Shown piece by piece: positions 1 through 10,190 of a stretch of DNA of 64,000 nt (the first letter of the stretch is position 1; each line of letters opens with the position of its first letter). The DNA is from Vibrio methylphosphonaticus (GTDB lineage: Bacteria; Pseudomonadota; Gammaproteobacteria; Enterobacterales; Vibrionaceae): positions 310,001 to 374,000 of the forward strand of contig NZ_JAMKMS010000001.1 in the NCBI RefSeq assembly GCF_023634655.1. Reading direction: 5' to 3'. A program made the translations under genes and the position numbers. The notes beneath the pieces are model-generated. The model was not told the DNA's origin. It saw only the letters and a list, made by a program, of their open reading frames with translations, and searched no databases.

Positions 1-368
1 CTCGACGATTGCCATGGTGGGTGCTACCAGTTTCTGATGCTATTGGGCTAGCTGTCTTTGTTGGCATCGGTGTAGAAAAAGCACTTAGCTATCAAGACTC
101 GGCCTTGGTTGCCATTATCATGGGCGTAATAACCGGTTGTGGCGGCGGTATTATTCGAGATGTACTCGCAAGAGAGATTCCAATGATTTTACGCCGCGAA
201 GTCTATGCGACCGCTTGTATTATTGGCGGCGCATTTTACACCACGACCCTAATGCTCGGTGCGACCCCAGAAAGCGCCTTTCTGAGTTGTGTCATAACCA
301 CGCTCATCATTCGGCTTGGCGCGATTCGCTGGCAACTCTCTTTGCCTACGTTTGCACTCGATAAATAA
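1..368 (+). CDS. TRIC/UPF0126 (YicG-like) membrane protein, 3' part only
   Basis: This is the C-terminal part of a small integral membrane protein; the reading frame is open to the window edge, so the gene begins upstream and the TTG at position 9 is not a credible start. The visible ~120 residues have about three hydrophobic segments and a glycine-rich GCGGGIIRDVL motif. That matches the second of the two repeats of the UPF0126 (YicG/YadS) family, which is related to TRIC-type cation channels. In this family the whole protein is about 200 residues, so roughly 80-90 N-terminal residues are missing. Function in bacteria is poorly defined; a glycine or cation transport role is only family-level inference. 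A hairpin terminator follows closely. Confidence 0.7.
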   Translation, partial: RRLPWWVLPVSDAIGLAVFVGIGVEKALSYQDSALVAIIMGVITGCGGGIIRDVLAREIPMILRREVYATACIIGGAFYTTTLMLGATPESAFLSCVITTLIIRLGAIRWQLSLPTFALDK

Positions 369-382
369 CGAAATTTCACCAC

Positions 383-418
383 ATGAATGTCAGAGTTACG
401 CCATTCTCTGACATTCAT
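383..418 (+). terminator. Inverted repeat, likely terminator of the YicG-like gene
   Basis: A perfect 13-bp inverted repeat (ATGAATGTCAGAG and its complement) encloses a 10-nt loop, starting 15 nt after the stop codon. It is followed by a moderately T-rich stretch (ACTTCAATTTTCCTT) rather than a clean T run, so termination efficiency is uncertain. Confidence 0.6.
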
Positions 419-515
419 ACTTCAATTTTCCTTATTGCTCTAGTATGTTGAATACCTGACCGTTTTTTATTCAAATAAAGCGGAAAGATGGATTCATTCG
501 GGATAAGGAGATCTC

Positions 516-1985
516 ATGGCGATCACGTTCAATCAAGTTCAATTCAATCACTCTCAACAGCTATGTATTCCCTTTTGGCAACTTAAGCATAAAGAGCACT
601 GGGGTGTCTTCGAAACCCAAGGCAATGTTGGATCCGTAATTGGTGATCTACTCTGTCAGGAAATCGAATCTGACACAGGTTGGGTCGACACCAACAACTG
701 CCACATTGCTCAAGTCTCGCTTGCCGAACAACAACGATTACTCGAATTAGAACATGCCAACGATGACACCGACTTCTTAGACAGAATCGATCACGGGCGC
801 AGTGTGATGCAACTTATTTCTGAACATTGCGATAACCCTGTGATTATCGAACAACTACTGCAAGAATTAGACTTATTACACTTAAAAGAACGTGGCTTCA
901 AACAGCTTTCAACCGGTGAAACTCGCCGCGTGATGTTAGCTCGTGCGCTCTCTTCTTCACCACAAGTACTTGTGCTTGATGAGCCTTTTGTGGGTCTTGA
1001 TCATTCCCACAGAAAAATACTCGCAGACTATCTTTACAGCCTATCTGCTCATGTCCAACTTATTCTCATTACCTCAAGAGAAGATGAAATTCCAGCTTGG
1101 GTCAATCATATTGCTTTATTTGAAAACGGTACGTTAAAAGAGGAGCTCAGCTATCAGCAATGGACTAGCCACCCTGTTATTGCCCAATTACTGTCGCAAT
1201 CAGCGATTCAGAGTGAACAATGGATGGAATTAATCCGTAAGCACCAGCATACATCGGCATTTAGCGACCCGCTCATTCAAATTACCAACGGCTGTGTCGA
1301 ATACGTTGACCAAAAGATATTCTCCAACGTTAACTGGCAGATCAATCATGGCGAACACTGGCAAGTTCGAGGTCCTAATGGTTGTGGAAAAAGTACCTTA
1401 CTGGGTCTAATTTTTGGGGACCATCCACAGTGTTACAGTAACGATATTCAAATTTATGGCATGAAACGTGGTAGTGGCGAAACCGTGTGGGACATCAAAC
1501 AACACACTGGGATGGTTTCATCCTCACTGCATTTGCAATATCGAGTCAGCTGCAACGCCCTTGATGTATTGCTATCGGGCTTTTTTGACTCGATTGGGCT
1601 CTACGATAAACCAACAAAAAAACAAATTGATACCGCAAAAGAATGGCTAACCTTGCTGCACATGGCACACCTTGCCCAATCTTCATTTAGGACGCTTGAA
1701 TACAGCCAACAACGGCTACTGTTAATTGCGCGCGCCATTATAAAACAACCGACTATTCTCATTCTGGATGAGCCGTACCAAGGGCTGGATTACCTGGGTC
1801 GAAAACTGGTCATGAACGCGCTCAACATGATTGCCAAAGAGAACCTGAGCCAACTGTTATACGTCTCGCATTACACCGAAGATACGCTAGACAGTATCCA
1901 GAACTTTGTTGATTTTATTCCTAACCTTCAAGAAGATAGCTATCAAATAAAAATCACCAACAAGGCTAAGGTCACTAATGAGTAA
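516..1985 (+). CDS. modF: ModF-type duplicated ABC ATPase
   Basis: The 489-residue protein contains two ABC ATPase domains and no membrane segment, matching E. coli ModF (490 residues) in length and layout. ModF is linked to molybdate/photorepair functions, but its partner is not established. Domain 1 (about 1-230) has signature LSTGE (131-135) and Walker B with LDEP (154-157). Its P-loop region, QGNVGSV (35-41), lacks the GK[ST] lysine. Domain 2 (about 255-480) has an intact P-loop GPNGCGKS near 286-293 and an LDEP Walker B, but its signature reads YSQQR (396-400) with no glycine. Thus one composite ATP site looks complete and the other decayed. ATG start with AAGGAG five bases upstream. The next gene overlaps by 8 nt, implying coupled translation. 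Confidence 0.85.
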   Translation: MAITFNQVQFNHSQQLCIPFWQLKHKEHWGVFETQGNVGSVIGDLLCQEIESDTGWVDTNNCHIAQVSLAEQQRLLELEHANDDTDFLDRIDHGRSVMQLISEHCDNPVIIEQLLQELDLLHLKERGFKQLSTGETRRVMLARALSSSPQVLVLDEPFVGLDHSHRKILADYLYSLSAHVQLILITSREDEIPAWVNHIALFENGTLKEELSYQQWTSHPVIAQLLSQSAIQSEQWMELIRKHQHTSAFSDPLIQITNGCVEYVDQKIFSNVNWQINHGEHWQVRGPNGCGKSTLLGLIFGDHPQCYSNDIQIYGMKRGSGETVWDIKQHTGMVSSSLHLQYRVSCNALDVLLSGFFDSIGLYDKPTKKQIDTAKEWLTLLHMAHLAQSSFRTLEYSQQRLLLIARAIIKQPTILILDEPYQGLDYLGRKLVMNALNMIAKENLSQLLYVSHYTEDTLDSIQNFVDFIPNLQEDSYQIKITNKAKVTNE

Positions 1986-2532
1986 GAGAATGGCCATCGT
2001 GTATTTTTCTCACACTGGCGCAACGAGAATGCTGGCAGAAAGAATATCCTCGGGATCCACTGCTGCCGGAGTGACCACTACTCAGATTGAGATTCTATCT
2101 AGCGACATTGTCGAAGGTCGCTATATCCGTAAGGACATCTTTAACGTCCTGCAGCAGCAGGATGCCATTGTGTTTGGTAGCCCCACTTATATGGGGTCTG
2201 CCGCAGCGCAATTTAAAGCATTTATGGATGCCAGTAGCAATGATTACGTCGACCTGGCATGGCGAAATAAGTTAGCAGCAGGCTTCACCGTTGGAGGAAG
2301 CCTCAATGGAGAACAACAGCAAACCTTGCTTAGTTTTTTCACTTTAGCCTGCCAACATGCCATGCTTTGGGCGGGTTTAGACACTTCACAGCACAACGAC
2401 CAACTTAAACTCAATAGAACTGGCTCCTCTATTGGACTTGTTGCCAGCACCCTAAGCGATTCCAATTTAGTCAATGACAATGACCTAGCCACGGCGTACT
2501 ACTTTAGGCAACGACTCGCTCGCTGTCTATAA
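1978..2532 (+). CDS. Flavodoxin-like NAD(P)H oxidoreductase family protein
   Basis: A 184-residue protein with the flavodoxin fold. The N-terminal strand IVYFSHTGATRMLA (about 7-20) carries the phosphate-binding loop for FMN. FGSPTYMGSAAAQFKAFMD (about 62-80) is the second FMN loop typical of WrbA/NAD(P)H:quinone reductase-like proteins. It is probably a soluble flavoprotein that reduces quinones or similar acceptors; the substrate cannot be read from sequence. The ATG lies inside the end of modF (ATGAGTAA), so the two form one transcription unit. A WrbA assignment is less likely because the protein is shorter and the family signature is only partial. Confidence 0.75.
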   Translation: MSKRMAIVYFSHTGATRMLAERISSGSTAAGVTTTQIEILSSDIVEGRYIRKDIFNVLQQQDAIVFGSPTYMGSAAAQFKAFMDASSNDYVDLAWRNKLAAGFTVGGSLNGEQQQTLLSFFTLACQHAMLWAGLDTSQHNDQLKLNRTGSSIGLVASTLSDSNLVNDNDLATAYYFRQRLARCL

Positions 2533-2539
2533 CACCATA

Positions 2540-2556
2540 ATCACTAAAATCGTGAT
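2540..2556. promoter_or_regulatory. Small palindrome between the flavodoxin and LysR genes
   Basis: ATCAC and GTGAT flank a 7-nt centre in the 63-nt gap before the LysR gene. LysR regulators often bind such dyads and autoregulate, so this may be an operator; it could equally be a weak 3' hairpin. The assignment is positional inference only. Confidence 0.25.
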
Positions 2557-2595
2557 AACCTAGTCATTATCTATTCCCAAATTTCATTAATAGCT

Positions 2596-3462
2596 ATGCT
2601 ACTTGAAGGTATTGAAACACTCTTAGTCTTATCGCAAGAGAAAACCATGAGTCGCACCGGCAGTCGCCTTTACATCGGGCAGTCTGCGGTGAGTAAGCGC
2701 ATTGCTAACTTAGAAAAGCGTCTGGGGAAAAAACTCATCGAACCGGATGGTCGACAGATTAAGCTCACACCAGATGCGTTAGTTCTCATTGAGCGCATTG
2801 GTGCCAGCGTTAATGAACTGAAAGGATTGATATCAGAAGAGCAGCAACATAGCGACCAAACCCTGATCCGCCTTGACTGTTCTGAAACGCTCGTAGCTGG
2901 CTATCTTAGTGAGTTTATTAGCCCATTATTGGCTCAAGATCCATACCTCACCATCACCACTAATCACACTCCAAGAATTGTTGAGCATGTTCGTTCCGGT
3001 GATGCCATGATTGGTTTCTGTGCGGGGCACCTAAGTGCTCAATTAGGGCTACACGCGACACATTTATTTGATGAGCCTTTTAAAATTGTCAGTCACAAAC
3101 CGTTAAATCGTGCACCAAAAACTCTCATCACCAACGATCTCACTAACCCCGCCAACACATACCAAGCCGCCTTACTGCAGCAATCCCAAATTGTTCCTTG
3201 CATGCAAATGGACTCGTACACGGCCGCCGCCCAGCTGGCGATAAAAGGGGCTGGACCTGCTCTGGTACCGATGTCCATTATTAAGACATTGCATATTGAT
3301 GATTCACTGTGTTTTGACTTTGCTTTTTTGTCCGCGCTAACTCGGCCTATACACATCATTTACCGACCAACAGTATTAAAAAACAGTCGAGCTAAAACAG
3401 TGATTGAAACCATTGAGGATGCTGTTCCAAGAGTAGTTTTATCGCCATCACCATTGACATGA
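2596..3462 (+). CDS. LysR family transcriptional regulator
   Basis: This 288-residue protein has a typical LysR layout. An N-terminal winged helix-turn-helix spans about residues 1-60: Ser-Arg-Thr-Gly-Ser-Arg-Leu-Tyr, then GQSAVSKRIANLEKRLGKKL as recognition helix and wing. A linker helix follows, then a periplasmic-binding-protein-like effector domain from about 90 to 280. The effector is unknown. The gene meets the YfcA-type exporter tail to tail with a 71-nt overlap of coding sequence, so the exporter is a possible but unproven target. The start used is the ATG giving MLLEGIETLL; no strong ribosome binding site is visible. No specific LysR member could be recognised. Confidence 0.8.
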   Translation: MLLEGIETLLVLSQEKTMSRTGSRLYIGQSAVSKRIANLEKRLGKKLIEPDGRQIKLTPDALVLIERIGASVNELKGLISEEQQHSDQTLIRLDCSETLVAGYLSEFISPLLAQDPYLTITTNHTPRIVEHVRSGDAMIGFCAGHLSAQLGLHATHLFDEPFKIVSHKPLNRAPKTLITNDLTNPANTYQAALLQQSQIVPCMQMDSYTAAAQLAIKGAGPALVPMSIIKTLHIDDSLCFDFAFLSALTRPIHIIYRPTVLKNSRAKTVIETIEDAVPRVVLSPSPLT

Positions 3463-4171
3463 TAACCACCAATGGGCGAATGAACTTCTTGCCCTTTGTC
3501 ACCACCATCTTGGCTCCCATTCTGGCGCCAATGAAGCCTCCCATCGCCATTACCAGACCAATCTCCCACACGGGAAGACCCGCTAAAATAAAGAACAATA
3601 ATGCGGCAATATTTGATGTGAAATTTAGAACCTTAGTGCGCGCCGTGGCGTGTACAATAGAAAGCTGCGCAATCGCGACAAAACAGATAGTAAAAATAGA
3701 GCCAGTTCCGGGACCAAAAAAACCATCATAAAATCCCACTCCTGTCCCGACAGAGAAAGCGAACATGGTTTCAGACAGCTTTGGTTTCCCTCCCCCCTCT
3801 CCCGCCTGAGGAGCAAGTAAAAAGTATAAAGAAATACCCAGGAGCAAGACCGGTATTAAACTCGTCAATATACCAGCATCAATATGCTGAACCAATTCTG
3901 CACCGACAGCTGAGCCAACAAAAGTACACGCAATCGCTAGGCGCATCTCTTTAATATCAACAATACCGTTTCGAACGAAATACCACGTTGCAGAAAAGCT
4001 CCCAAATGAGCTTTGCAGCTTATTAGTAGCCAGCGCTTGGGTCGGGGGAACCCCAACAGATAAGAGTGCTGGCAAGGTTAATAATCCGCCGCCTCCTGCC
4101 ATAGCATCGATAAAACCGGCTAAACCAGCGACAAAAAATAACATCATCAATATGTCGAAAGTAACGTCCAT
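3392..4171 (-). CDS. TauE/SafE (TSUP) family exporter, YfcA-type
   Basis: A 259-residue polytopic membrane protein with about 7-8 hydrophobic segments. The motif AGLAGFIDAMAGGGGLLTLP near the N terminus and the later GFYDGFFGPGTGS repeat are the paired TSUP signatures. They match E. coli YfcA closely, including the TNKLQ segment. TSUP proteins are thought to export sulfite, sulfoacetate or related organosulfur anions across the inner membrane; the substrate here is unknown. The ATG at 4171 is chosen over an upstream GTG at 4180 because it aligns residue for residue with the YfcA start. The 3' end overlaps the convergent LysR gene by 71 nt. Confidence 0.82.
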   Translation of the reverse strand: MDVTFDILMMLFFVAGLAGFIDAMAGGGGLLTLPALLSVGVPPTQALATNKLQSSFGSFSATWYFVRNGIVDIKEMRLAIACTFVGSAVGAELVQHIDAGILTSLIPVLLLGISLYFLLAPQAGEGGGKPKLSETMFAFSVGTGVGFYDGFFGPGTGSIFTICFVAIAQLSIVHATARTKVLNFTSNIAALLFFILAGLPVWEIGLVMAMGGFIGARMGAKMVVTKGKKFIRPLVVIMSMVMAIKLLLEQHPQWFQSLF

Positions 4172-4302
4172 GAATTCCACTCACCAGTATCAAATTAAAC
4201 AAAATTGTACGTGTTCGAGTCACGAATAAAAGCGAAACAATGGACAACAACCTATTCCAGATAGGAAAGAGTATGGCGTGTCATTTTTCACTAATATAGC
4301 GA

Positions 4303-4333
4303 CAAAAAAAATCCCGCTCGAGAGCGGGATTTC
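4303..4333 (-). terminator. Rho-independent terminator of carAB
   Basis: Read on the minus strand, a 9-bp GC-rich stem (ATCCCGCTC and complement) is followed by eight T residues. It lies about 40 nt beyond the carB stop codon. Confidence 0.9.
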
Positions 4334-4370
4334 AAGGAAGCAGAATTCAACCTAGGCTGATTTTACGACA

Positions 4371-7300
4371 TTACGCTTTCGCAGCGTTAACCTGTGCGTG
4401 CAGTTCTTGAACTGACGTCACTGATGTCTTTGCATCCGCAGTGTGAGCCATACACGTTGCAAACGCTGCATTTAGCGTAGTCGTGTAGTTCACTTTCTCA
4501 GCCAAAGCGCCGCGACGAAGAACTTTCGAATCTTCAATCGCTTGACGACCAGCGGCGGTGTTCACAATGTAGGTGTACTCATTGTTCTTGATACGGTCAA
4601 GAATGTGAGGACGACCTTCGTGCACTTTGTTCACTAGGCGTGGGTTGATACCCGCTTCGCCTAGAATGACTGCCGTACCATGAGTCGCATCCAACTGGTA
4701 ACCAAGCTTAGTCAACTTAGAAGCTAGGTCAACAACACGCTCTTTGTCGCCTTCGCGAACAGAAAGAAGTGCACGACCGCCTTCTGGGTAGATGTTGCCA
4801 CAACCCAATTCAGCTTTAGAGTATGCTTCTGCGAACGTCGCACCAACACCCATAACTTCACCAGTAGAGCGCATTTCTGGACCTAACAGTGGGTCAACAC
4901 CAGGGAACTTGTTGAATGGAAGTACCACTTCTTTCACTGAGTAGTAAGGTGGGATGATTTCTTTCGTAAAGCCTTGAGACTCTAGAGATTGACCCGCCAT
5001 TACACGAGCGGCAATCTTAGCGATTGGCGCGCCAGTTGCTTTAGATACGAATGGAACCGTACGTGCTGCACGAGGGTTAACCTCGATTAGGTACACTTCA
5101 TTGTTCTTAACAGCAAACTGTGTGTTCATTAGACCACGAACACCCAACTCGAACGCTAGCTTTTCAACTTGCTCGCGCATTACGTCTTGGATTTCTTGGC
5201 TTAACGTGTATGCAGGAAGAGAACATGCTGAGTCACCTGAGTGAACACCCGCTTGCTCGATGTGCTCCATGATACCGCCGATGACCACGCGCTCACCGTC
5301 ACAAATCGCATCTACGTCTACTTCAATAGCGTCATCTAGGAAGCTATCAAGTAGCACTGGAGATTCGTTTGATACGCTTACTGCTTCGTTGAAGTAGCGA
5401 CGTAGGTCTTGCTCGTCGTATACGATTTCCATCGCACGACCACCAAGTACGTAAGAAGGACGTACAACCAGTGGGAAGCCGATTTCGCGAGATTTCTCTA
5501 CCGCTTGCTCCATTGTTGTTACTGTTGCGTTTTCTGGCTGAAGTAGGCCTAGACGGTCTACAGCAACTTGGAAACGCTCACGGTCTTCTGCACGGTCGAT
5601 TGCATCTGGGCTAGTACCGATGATTGGTACGCCTGCTGCTTCAAGAGCACGAGCCAGTTTAAGTGGCGTTTGACCACCGTACTGAACGATAACGCCTTTT
5701 GGCTTCTCAACACGAGCGATTGCTAGTACGTCTTCCAGAGTGACTGGTTCGAAGTACAGACGGTCAGACGTATCGTAGTCTGTAGAAACTGTCTCAGGGT
5801 TACAGTTAACCATGATAGTCTCAAAGCCATCTTCACGTAGCGCTAGTGATGCATGTACACAACAGTAGTCAAATTCAATACCTTGGCCGATACGGTTTGG
5901 ACCGCCGCCTAGAATCATGATTTTTTCTTTGTCTGTTGGGTTTGCTTCACACTCGTCATCGTAAGATGAGTACATGTAAGCCGTATCTGAAGAGAATTCA
6001 GCCGCACACGTATCTACACGCTTGTATACCGGGTGGATATCGTATTGGTCACGTAGACGACGGATTTCGCTTTCTGCTACACCTAGAATCTTAGACAGGC
6101 GCGCATCAGCAAAACCTTTACGCTTAAGCTTGTTTAGCTCGTCTTTGTTCAGACCAGCAAAGCCTTTCGCTTTAAGTTCTTGCTCTAGCTTAACGATGTC
6201 TTCGATTTGAACTAGGAACCAACGGTCGATTTGCGTTAGGTTGAATACACCATCTACCGACATACCAGCACGGAATGCGTCAGCGATGTACCAAATACGC
6301 TCTGCGCCCGCTTCTTTAAGTTCGTGACGGATAGTCGTTAGAGCATCTGGTGCGTCTAGGTCTACCATTTCGTCAAAACCAGTCGCGCCAACTTCTAGGC
6401 CGCGAAGTGCTTTTTGTAGAGATTCTTGTTGGTTACGGCCGATAGCCATCACTTCACCAACAGACTTCATTTGCGTCGTTAGACGGTCGTTAGCACCTGC
6501 AAATTTCTCGAAGTTAAAACGAGGAATCTTAGTGACTACGTAGTCGATTGTTGGCTCGAATGATGCTGGCGTTGCGCCGCCAGTGATGTCATTCATTAGC
6601 TCGTCTAGCGTGAAGCCAACAGCCAGTTTCGCTGCAATCTTAGCGATTGGGAAACCCGTTGCTTTAGAAGCTAGTGCTGAAGAGCGAGATACACGTGGGT
6701 TCATCTCGATGATAACCATACGGCCATCTTTCGGGTTGATACCAAACTGTACGTTTGAACCACCTGTTTCAACGCCAATCTCGCGCAGTACTGCTAGAGA
6801 TGCGTTACGCATTAGTTGGTATTCTTTGTCTGTCAGCGTTTGTGCTGGAGCCACGGTGATTGAGTCACCCGTGTGAATACCCATTGGGTCGAAGTTTTCA
6901 ATCGCACATACGATGATGCAGTTGTCGTTTTTGTCACGAACCACTTCCATCTCGTACTCTTTCCAACCGATAAGTGATTCATCGATTAGAAGTTCGTTTG
7001 TTGGAGATAAGTCCAAACCACGACGACAGATTTCTTCAAATTCTTCTTTGTTGTAAGCGATACCGCCACCAGTACCACCCATCGTGAACGATGGACGAAT
7101 GATACAAGGGAAGCCAACCAACTCTTGAACTTTGTAAGCTTCTTCCATCGTTTTCGCGGTATCAGCAGTTGGACACTCAAGGCCAATGGCTTTCATTGCT
7201 TTATCGAAGCGTGAACGGTCTTCTGCTTTATCGATAGCGTCAGCCGTTGCACCAATCATTTCAACACCGAACTCTTCAAGAACGCCGTGCTTTTCTAGGT

Positions 7301-7601
7301 CTAGAGCACAGTTCAATGCAGTTTGGCCACCCATAGTAGGTAGAACTGCATCAGGCTTCTCTTTAGCGATGATGTTACGCACAACTTCCCATTGGATAGG
7401 CTCGATGTAAGTTGCATCGGCCATATCTGGGTCGGTCATGATTGTCGCTGGGTTCGAGTTTACGAGAATAACTCGGTAACCTTCTTCGCGAAGCGCTTTA
7501 CAAGCTTGAGCACCAGAGTAATCGAACTCACATGCTTGGCCGATAACGATCGGGCCAGCACCTAGAATAAGAATACTTTTAATGTCAGTACGTTTTGGCA
7601 T
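4371..7601 (-). CDS. carB: Carbamoyl-phosphate synthase large subunit
   Basis: CarB makes carbamoyl phosphate from bicarbonate, ammonia and two ATP, feeding arginine and pyrimidine synthesis. The 1076-residue protein has the duplicated architecture of the family. An N-terminal ATP-grasp half (about 1-400) contains [10 protein letters not shown] and [19 protein letters not shown] linker domain follows (to about 550), then a second ATP-grasp half (about 553-935) with [16 protein letters not shown] and [18 protein letters not shown]. The C-terminal MGS-like allosteric domain binds effectors such as UMP and ornithine in E. coli. Length matches the usual ~1073. It follows carA by 16 nt in the same transcript; the GGAG upstream of ATG 7601 is an acceptable ribosome binding site. 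Confidence 0.97.
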   Translation of the reverse strand: MPKRTDIKSILILGAGPIVIGQACEFDYSGAQACKALREEGYRVILVNSNPATIMTDPDMADATYIEPIQWEVVRNIIAKEKPDAVLPTMGGQTALNCALDLEKHGVLEEFGVEMIGATADAIDKAEDRSRFDKAMKAIGLECPTADTAKTMEEAYKVQELVGFPCIIRPSFTMGGTGGGIAYNKEEFEEICRRGLDLSPTNELLIDESLIGWKEYEMEVVRDKNDNCIIVCAIENFDPMGIHTGDSITVAPAQTLTDKEYQLMRNASLAVLREIGVETGGSNVQFGINPKDGRMVIIEMNPRVSRSSALASKATGFPIAKIAAKLAVGFTLDELMNDITGGATPASFEPTIDYVVTKIPRFNFEKFAGANDRLTTQMKSVGEVMAIGRNQQESLQKALRGLEVGATGFDEMVDLDAPDALTTIRHELKEAGAERIWYIADAFRAGMSVDGVFNLTQIDRWFLVQIEDIVKLEQELKAKGFAGLNKDELNKLKRKGFADARLSKILGVAESEIRRLRDQYDIHPVYKRVDTCAAEFSSDTAYMYSSYDDECEANPTDKEKIMILGGGPNRIGQGIEFDYCCVHASLALREDGFETIMVNCNPETVSTDYDTSDRLYFEPVTLEDVLAIARVEKPKGVIVQYGGQTPLKLARALEAAGVPIIGTSPDAIDRAEDRERFQVAVDRLGLLQPENATVTTMEQAVEKSREIGFPLVVRPSYVLGGRAMEIVYDEQDLRRYFNEAVSVSNESPVLLDSFLDDAIEVDVDAICDGERVVIGGIMEHIEQAGVHSGDSACSLPAYTLSQEIQDVMREQVEKLAFELGVRGLMNTQFAVKNNEVYLIEVNPRAARTVPFVSKATGAPIAKIAARVMAGQSLESQGFTKEIIPPYYSVKEVVLPFNKFPGVDPLLGPEMRSTGEVMGVGATFAEAYSKAELGCGNIYPEGGRALLSVREGDKERVVDLASKLTKLGYQLDATHGTAVILGEAGINPRLVNKVHEGRPHILDRIKNNEYTYIVNTAAGRQAIEDSKVLRRGALAEKVNYTTTLNAAFATCMAHTADAKTSVTSVQELHAQVNAAKA

Positions 7602-7617
7602 TGTCTACTACTCCGAA

Positions 7618-8757
7618 TTACGCTGTGTGCTGTTTGATTAGTTCAATAAAGTGGTCGAATAACGGCGCTGCGTCTTCTGGACCTGGGCTCGCTTCAGGGT
7701 GACCTTGGAAGCTAAATGCTGGTTTGTCTGTACGGTGAATACCTTGTAGAGAACCATCAAATAGTGATTTGTGCGTTGCACGTAGTGTCTCTGGAAGGGT
7801 TTCTTCGTCAGCAGCAAAGCCGTGGTTTTGCGAAGTAATCATCACAACATCACGATCTAAATCTTTAACCGGGTGGTTTGCACCGTGGTGACCAAACTTC
7901 ATCTTCACTGTCTTAGCGCCTGACGCAAGAGCAAGAATCTGGTGACCTAGACAGATACCAAAGATTGGTAAGCCTTTTTCTAGGAACACTTTTGTCGCTT
8001 CAATTGCGTAAGTACATGGTTCTGGGTCACCAGGGCCATTTGAAAGAAAAACACCGTCTGGGTTCAGAGCGAGCACTTCTTCTGCAGAAGTCTCAGCAGG
8101 AACAACCGTTAGGCGGCAGCCGCGGTCAACAAGCATTCGTAGGATGTTTCGTTTTGCACCGAAGTCATAAGCAACAACGTGGTATGGCAATTCTGAGTCT
8201 GCTTTCGCTTCAGGAAGTCCACCCGTAAGCGTCCACGAACCTTGTTTCCATTGATACGCTTCTTTTGTTGTAACTTCTTTCGCAAGGTCCATACCTTTCA
8301 GGCCAGGGAATTCTTTTGCTTTCGCTAGCGCAAGAGCTTCATCAATATTGTGACCCGCAACAACACAACCGTTTTGAGCGCCCTTTTCACGTAGGATACG
8401 CGTCAACTTACGGGTATCAATGTCTGCAATACCAACGATATTTTGCGATTTAAGATAATCAGAAAGAGATTGTTCATTACGGAAGTTAGAAGCGATAAGA
8501 GGAAGATCGCGAATCACAAGGCCTTGAGCGTGGATTGAAGAAGATTCTTCATCTTCGGAATTGGTTCCGGTATTGCCAATGTGAGGGTAAGTAAGAGTAA
8601 CGATTTGCTGAGAATAGGAAGGATCAGTGAGGATTTCTTGGTACCCCGTCATCGAGGTATTAAAAACAACTTCACCAACGGACAACCCGTCTGCTCCAAT
8701 GGAAATACCGTGGAACACAGTCCCATCTTCTAGGACTAACAGTGCTGGTTTACTCAA
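7618..8757 (-). CDS. carA: Carbamoyl-phosphate synthase small (glutaminase) subunit
   Basis: CarA hydrolyses glutamine and channels ammonia to CarB. The 379-residue protein has the CarA-specific N-terminal domain (about 1-150). A class I glutamine amidotransferase domain follows, with nucleophile Cys269 in FGICLGHQ and the catalytic His-Glu pair in [11 protein letters not shown] near the C terminus. Length matches E. coli CarA (382). It is first in the carAB operon. The GGAGGTTATCTTG context puts a strong GGAGG just before the ATG at 8757. A sigma70-type promoter lies about 100 nt upstream, and no short leader ORF with a terminator was seen. Confidence 0.97.
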   Translation of the reverse strand: MSKPALLVLEDGTVFHGISIGADGLSVGEVVFNTSMTGYQEILTDPSYSQQIVTLTYPHIGNTGTNSEDEESSSIHAQGLVIRDLPLIASNFRNEQSLSDYLKSQNIVGIADIDTRKLTRILREKGAQNGCVVAGHNIDEALALAKAKEFPGLKGMDLAKEVTTKEAYQWKQGSWTLTGGLPEAKADSELPYHVVAYDFGAKRNILRMLVDRGCRLTVVPAETSAEEVLALNPDGVFLSNGPGDPEPCTYAIEATKVFLEKGLPIFGICLGHQILALASGAKTVKMKFGHHGANHPVKDLDRDVVMITSQNHGFAADEETLPETLRATHKSLFDGSLQGIHRTDKPAFSFQGHPEASPGPEDAAPLFDHFIELIKQHTA

Positions 8758-8862
8758 GATAACCTCCAGAATAAAGATGCAAAAAATATAAATAAAATAT
8801 CAATGCTGACACCCTACATACGGCTAAAAAGCACCATGAGGTAGTACAGACAAATTGGCGGT

Positions 8863-8891
8863 ATTCTAATTAGCACTGTGACGAGTGTCAA
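8863..8891 (-). promoter_or_regulatory. Sigma70 promoter of carAB
   Basis: On the minus strand a perfect -35 TTGACA (8886-8891) and a -10 TAGAAT (8863-8868) are separated by exactly 17 nt. The predicted start near 8856 gives a leader of about 100 nt. E. coli carAB has tandem promoters; a second one was not identified here. Confidence 0.75.
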
Positions 8892-9055
8892 CAACAAGAT
8901 AAAAAATAAGCTAACTTTTATTGCATCTGAGTACGTTTTTAAGCTAAAGCCTCAAAAAAACACATTTAAAGAACAAAATTCAATCGGTTAGCGAATTGCA
9001 TTTATTTAACGGACCGCATTTCCCTAGCTAGGTTCTCATTACTTCACATATAGGA

Positions 9056-9071
9056 AAGCAAACGTTAGCCA
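9056..9071. promoter_or_regulatory. Possible PurR-like operator upstream of carA
   Basis: The 16-mer AAGCAAACGTTAGCCA matches 12 of 16 positions of the PurR consensus, including the full GCAAACGTT core. PurR represses carAB in E. coli, so the context is sensible. The site lies about 200 nt upstream of the predicted start, further than expected for direct repression. Confidence 0.35.
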
Positions 9072-9271
9072 AGCAAGGTTAACTTACAAAAACAACGCAA
9101 AAACAAGACAAACTCAATAAGACGGTCATTATTACCATTAAAAATCATTAATTACGGCTAAAATTCACTCATTGCTCTTTTTTGTCGTTCAACATACCTG
9201 CACGTAGTACTAAGCTTGGATTTAAGCATAACTATGTAGCTTAGCTCACTCGAACACCGTCTTTTTGAAAC

Positions 9272-9305
9272 AAAAAAAAAGCACTTCATTATGAAGTGCT
9301 TTTTC
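9272..9305 (-). terminator. Rho-independent terminator of dapB
   Basis: A stem AAAGCACTTCA / TGAAGTGCTTT with a short ATAA-like loop is followed by T9 on the minus strand, immediately after the dapB stop codon. Confidence 0.92.
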
Positions 9306-9307
9306 AT

Positions 9308-10135
<828 letters not shown>

Positions 10136-10190
10136 TTATTTGCTACCAATGTAACGTAAAGTATTTCTAGCCGCTATAGGCTAAGTCAGG

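Larger units (their letters stand above)
8758..9272. other. dapB-carA intergenic region
   Basis: This 550-nt gap holds the carA promoter, a possible PurR-like site at 9056-9071 and the dapB terminator at its far end. The rest is AT-rich and contains no ORF with a convincing start. A stretch near 8783-8800 (minus strand TGATATTTTATTTA) resembles an ArgR box with three mismatches, which is too weak to call. Confidence 0.6.

Noticed and set aside
8783..8800. ArgR box in the carA leader
   Set aside because: Three core mismatches in an AT-rich stretch and no clear second box; not distinguishable from chance.
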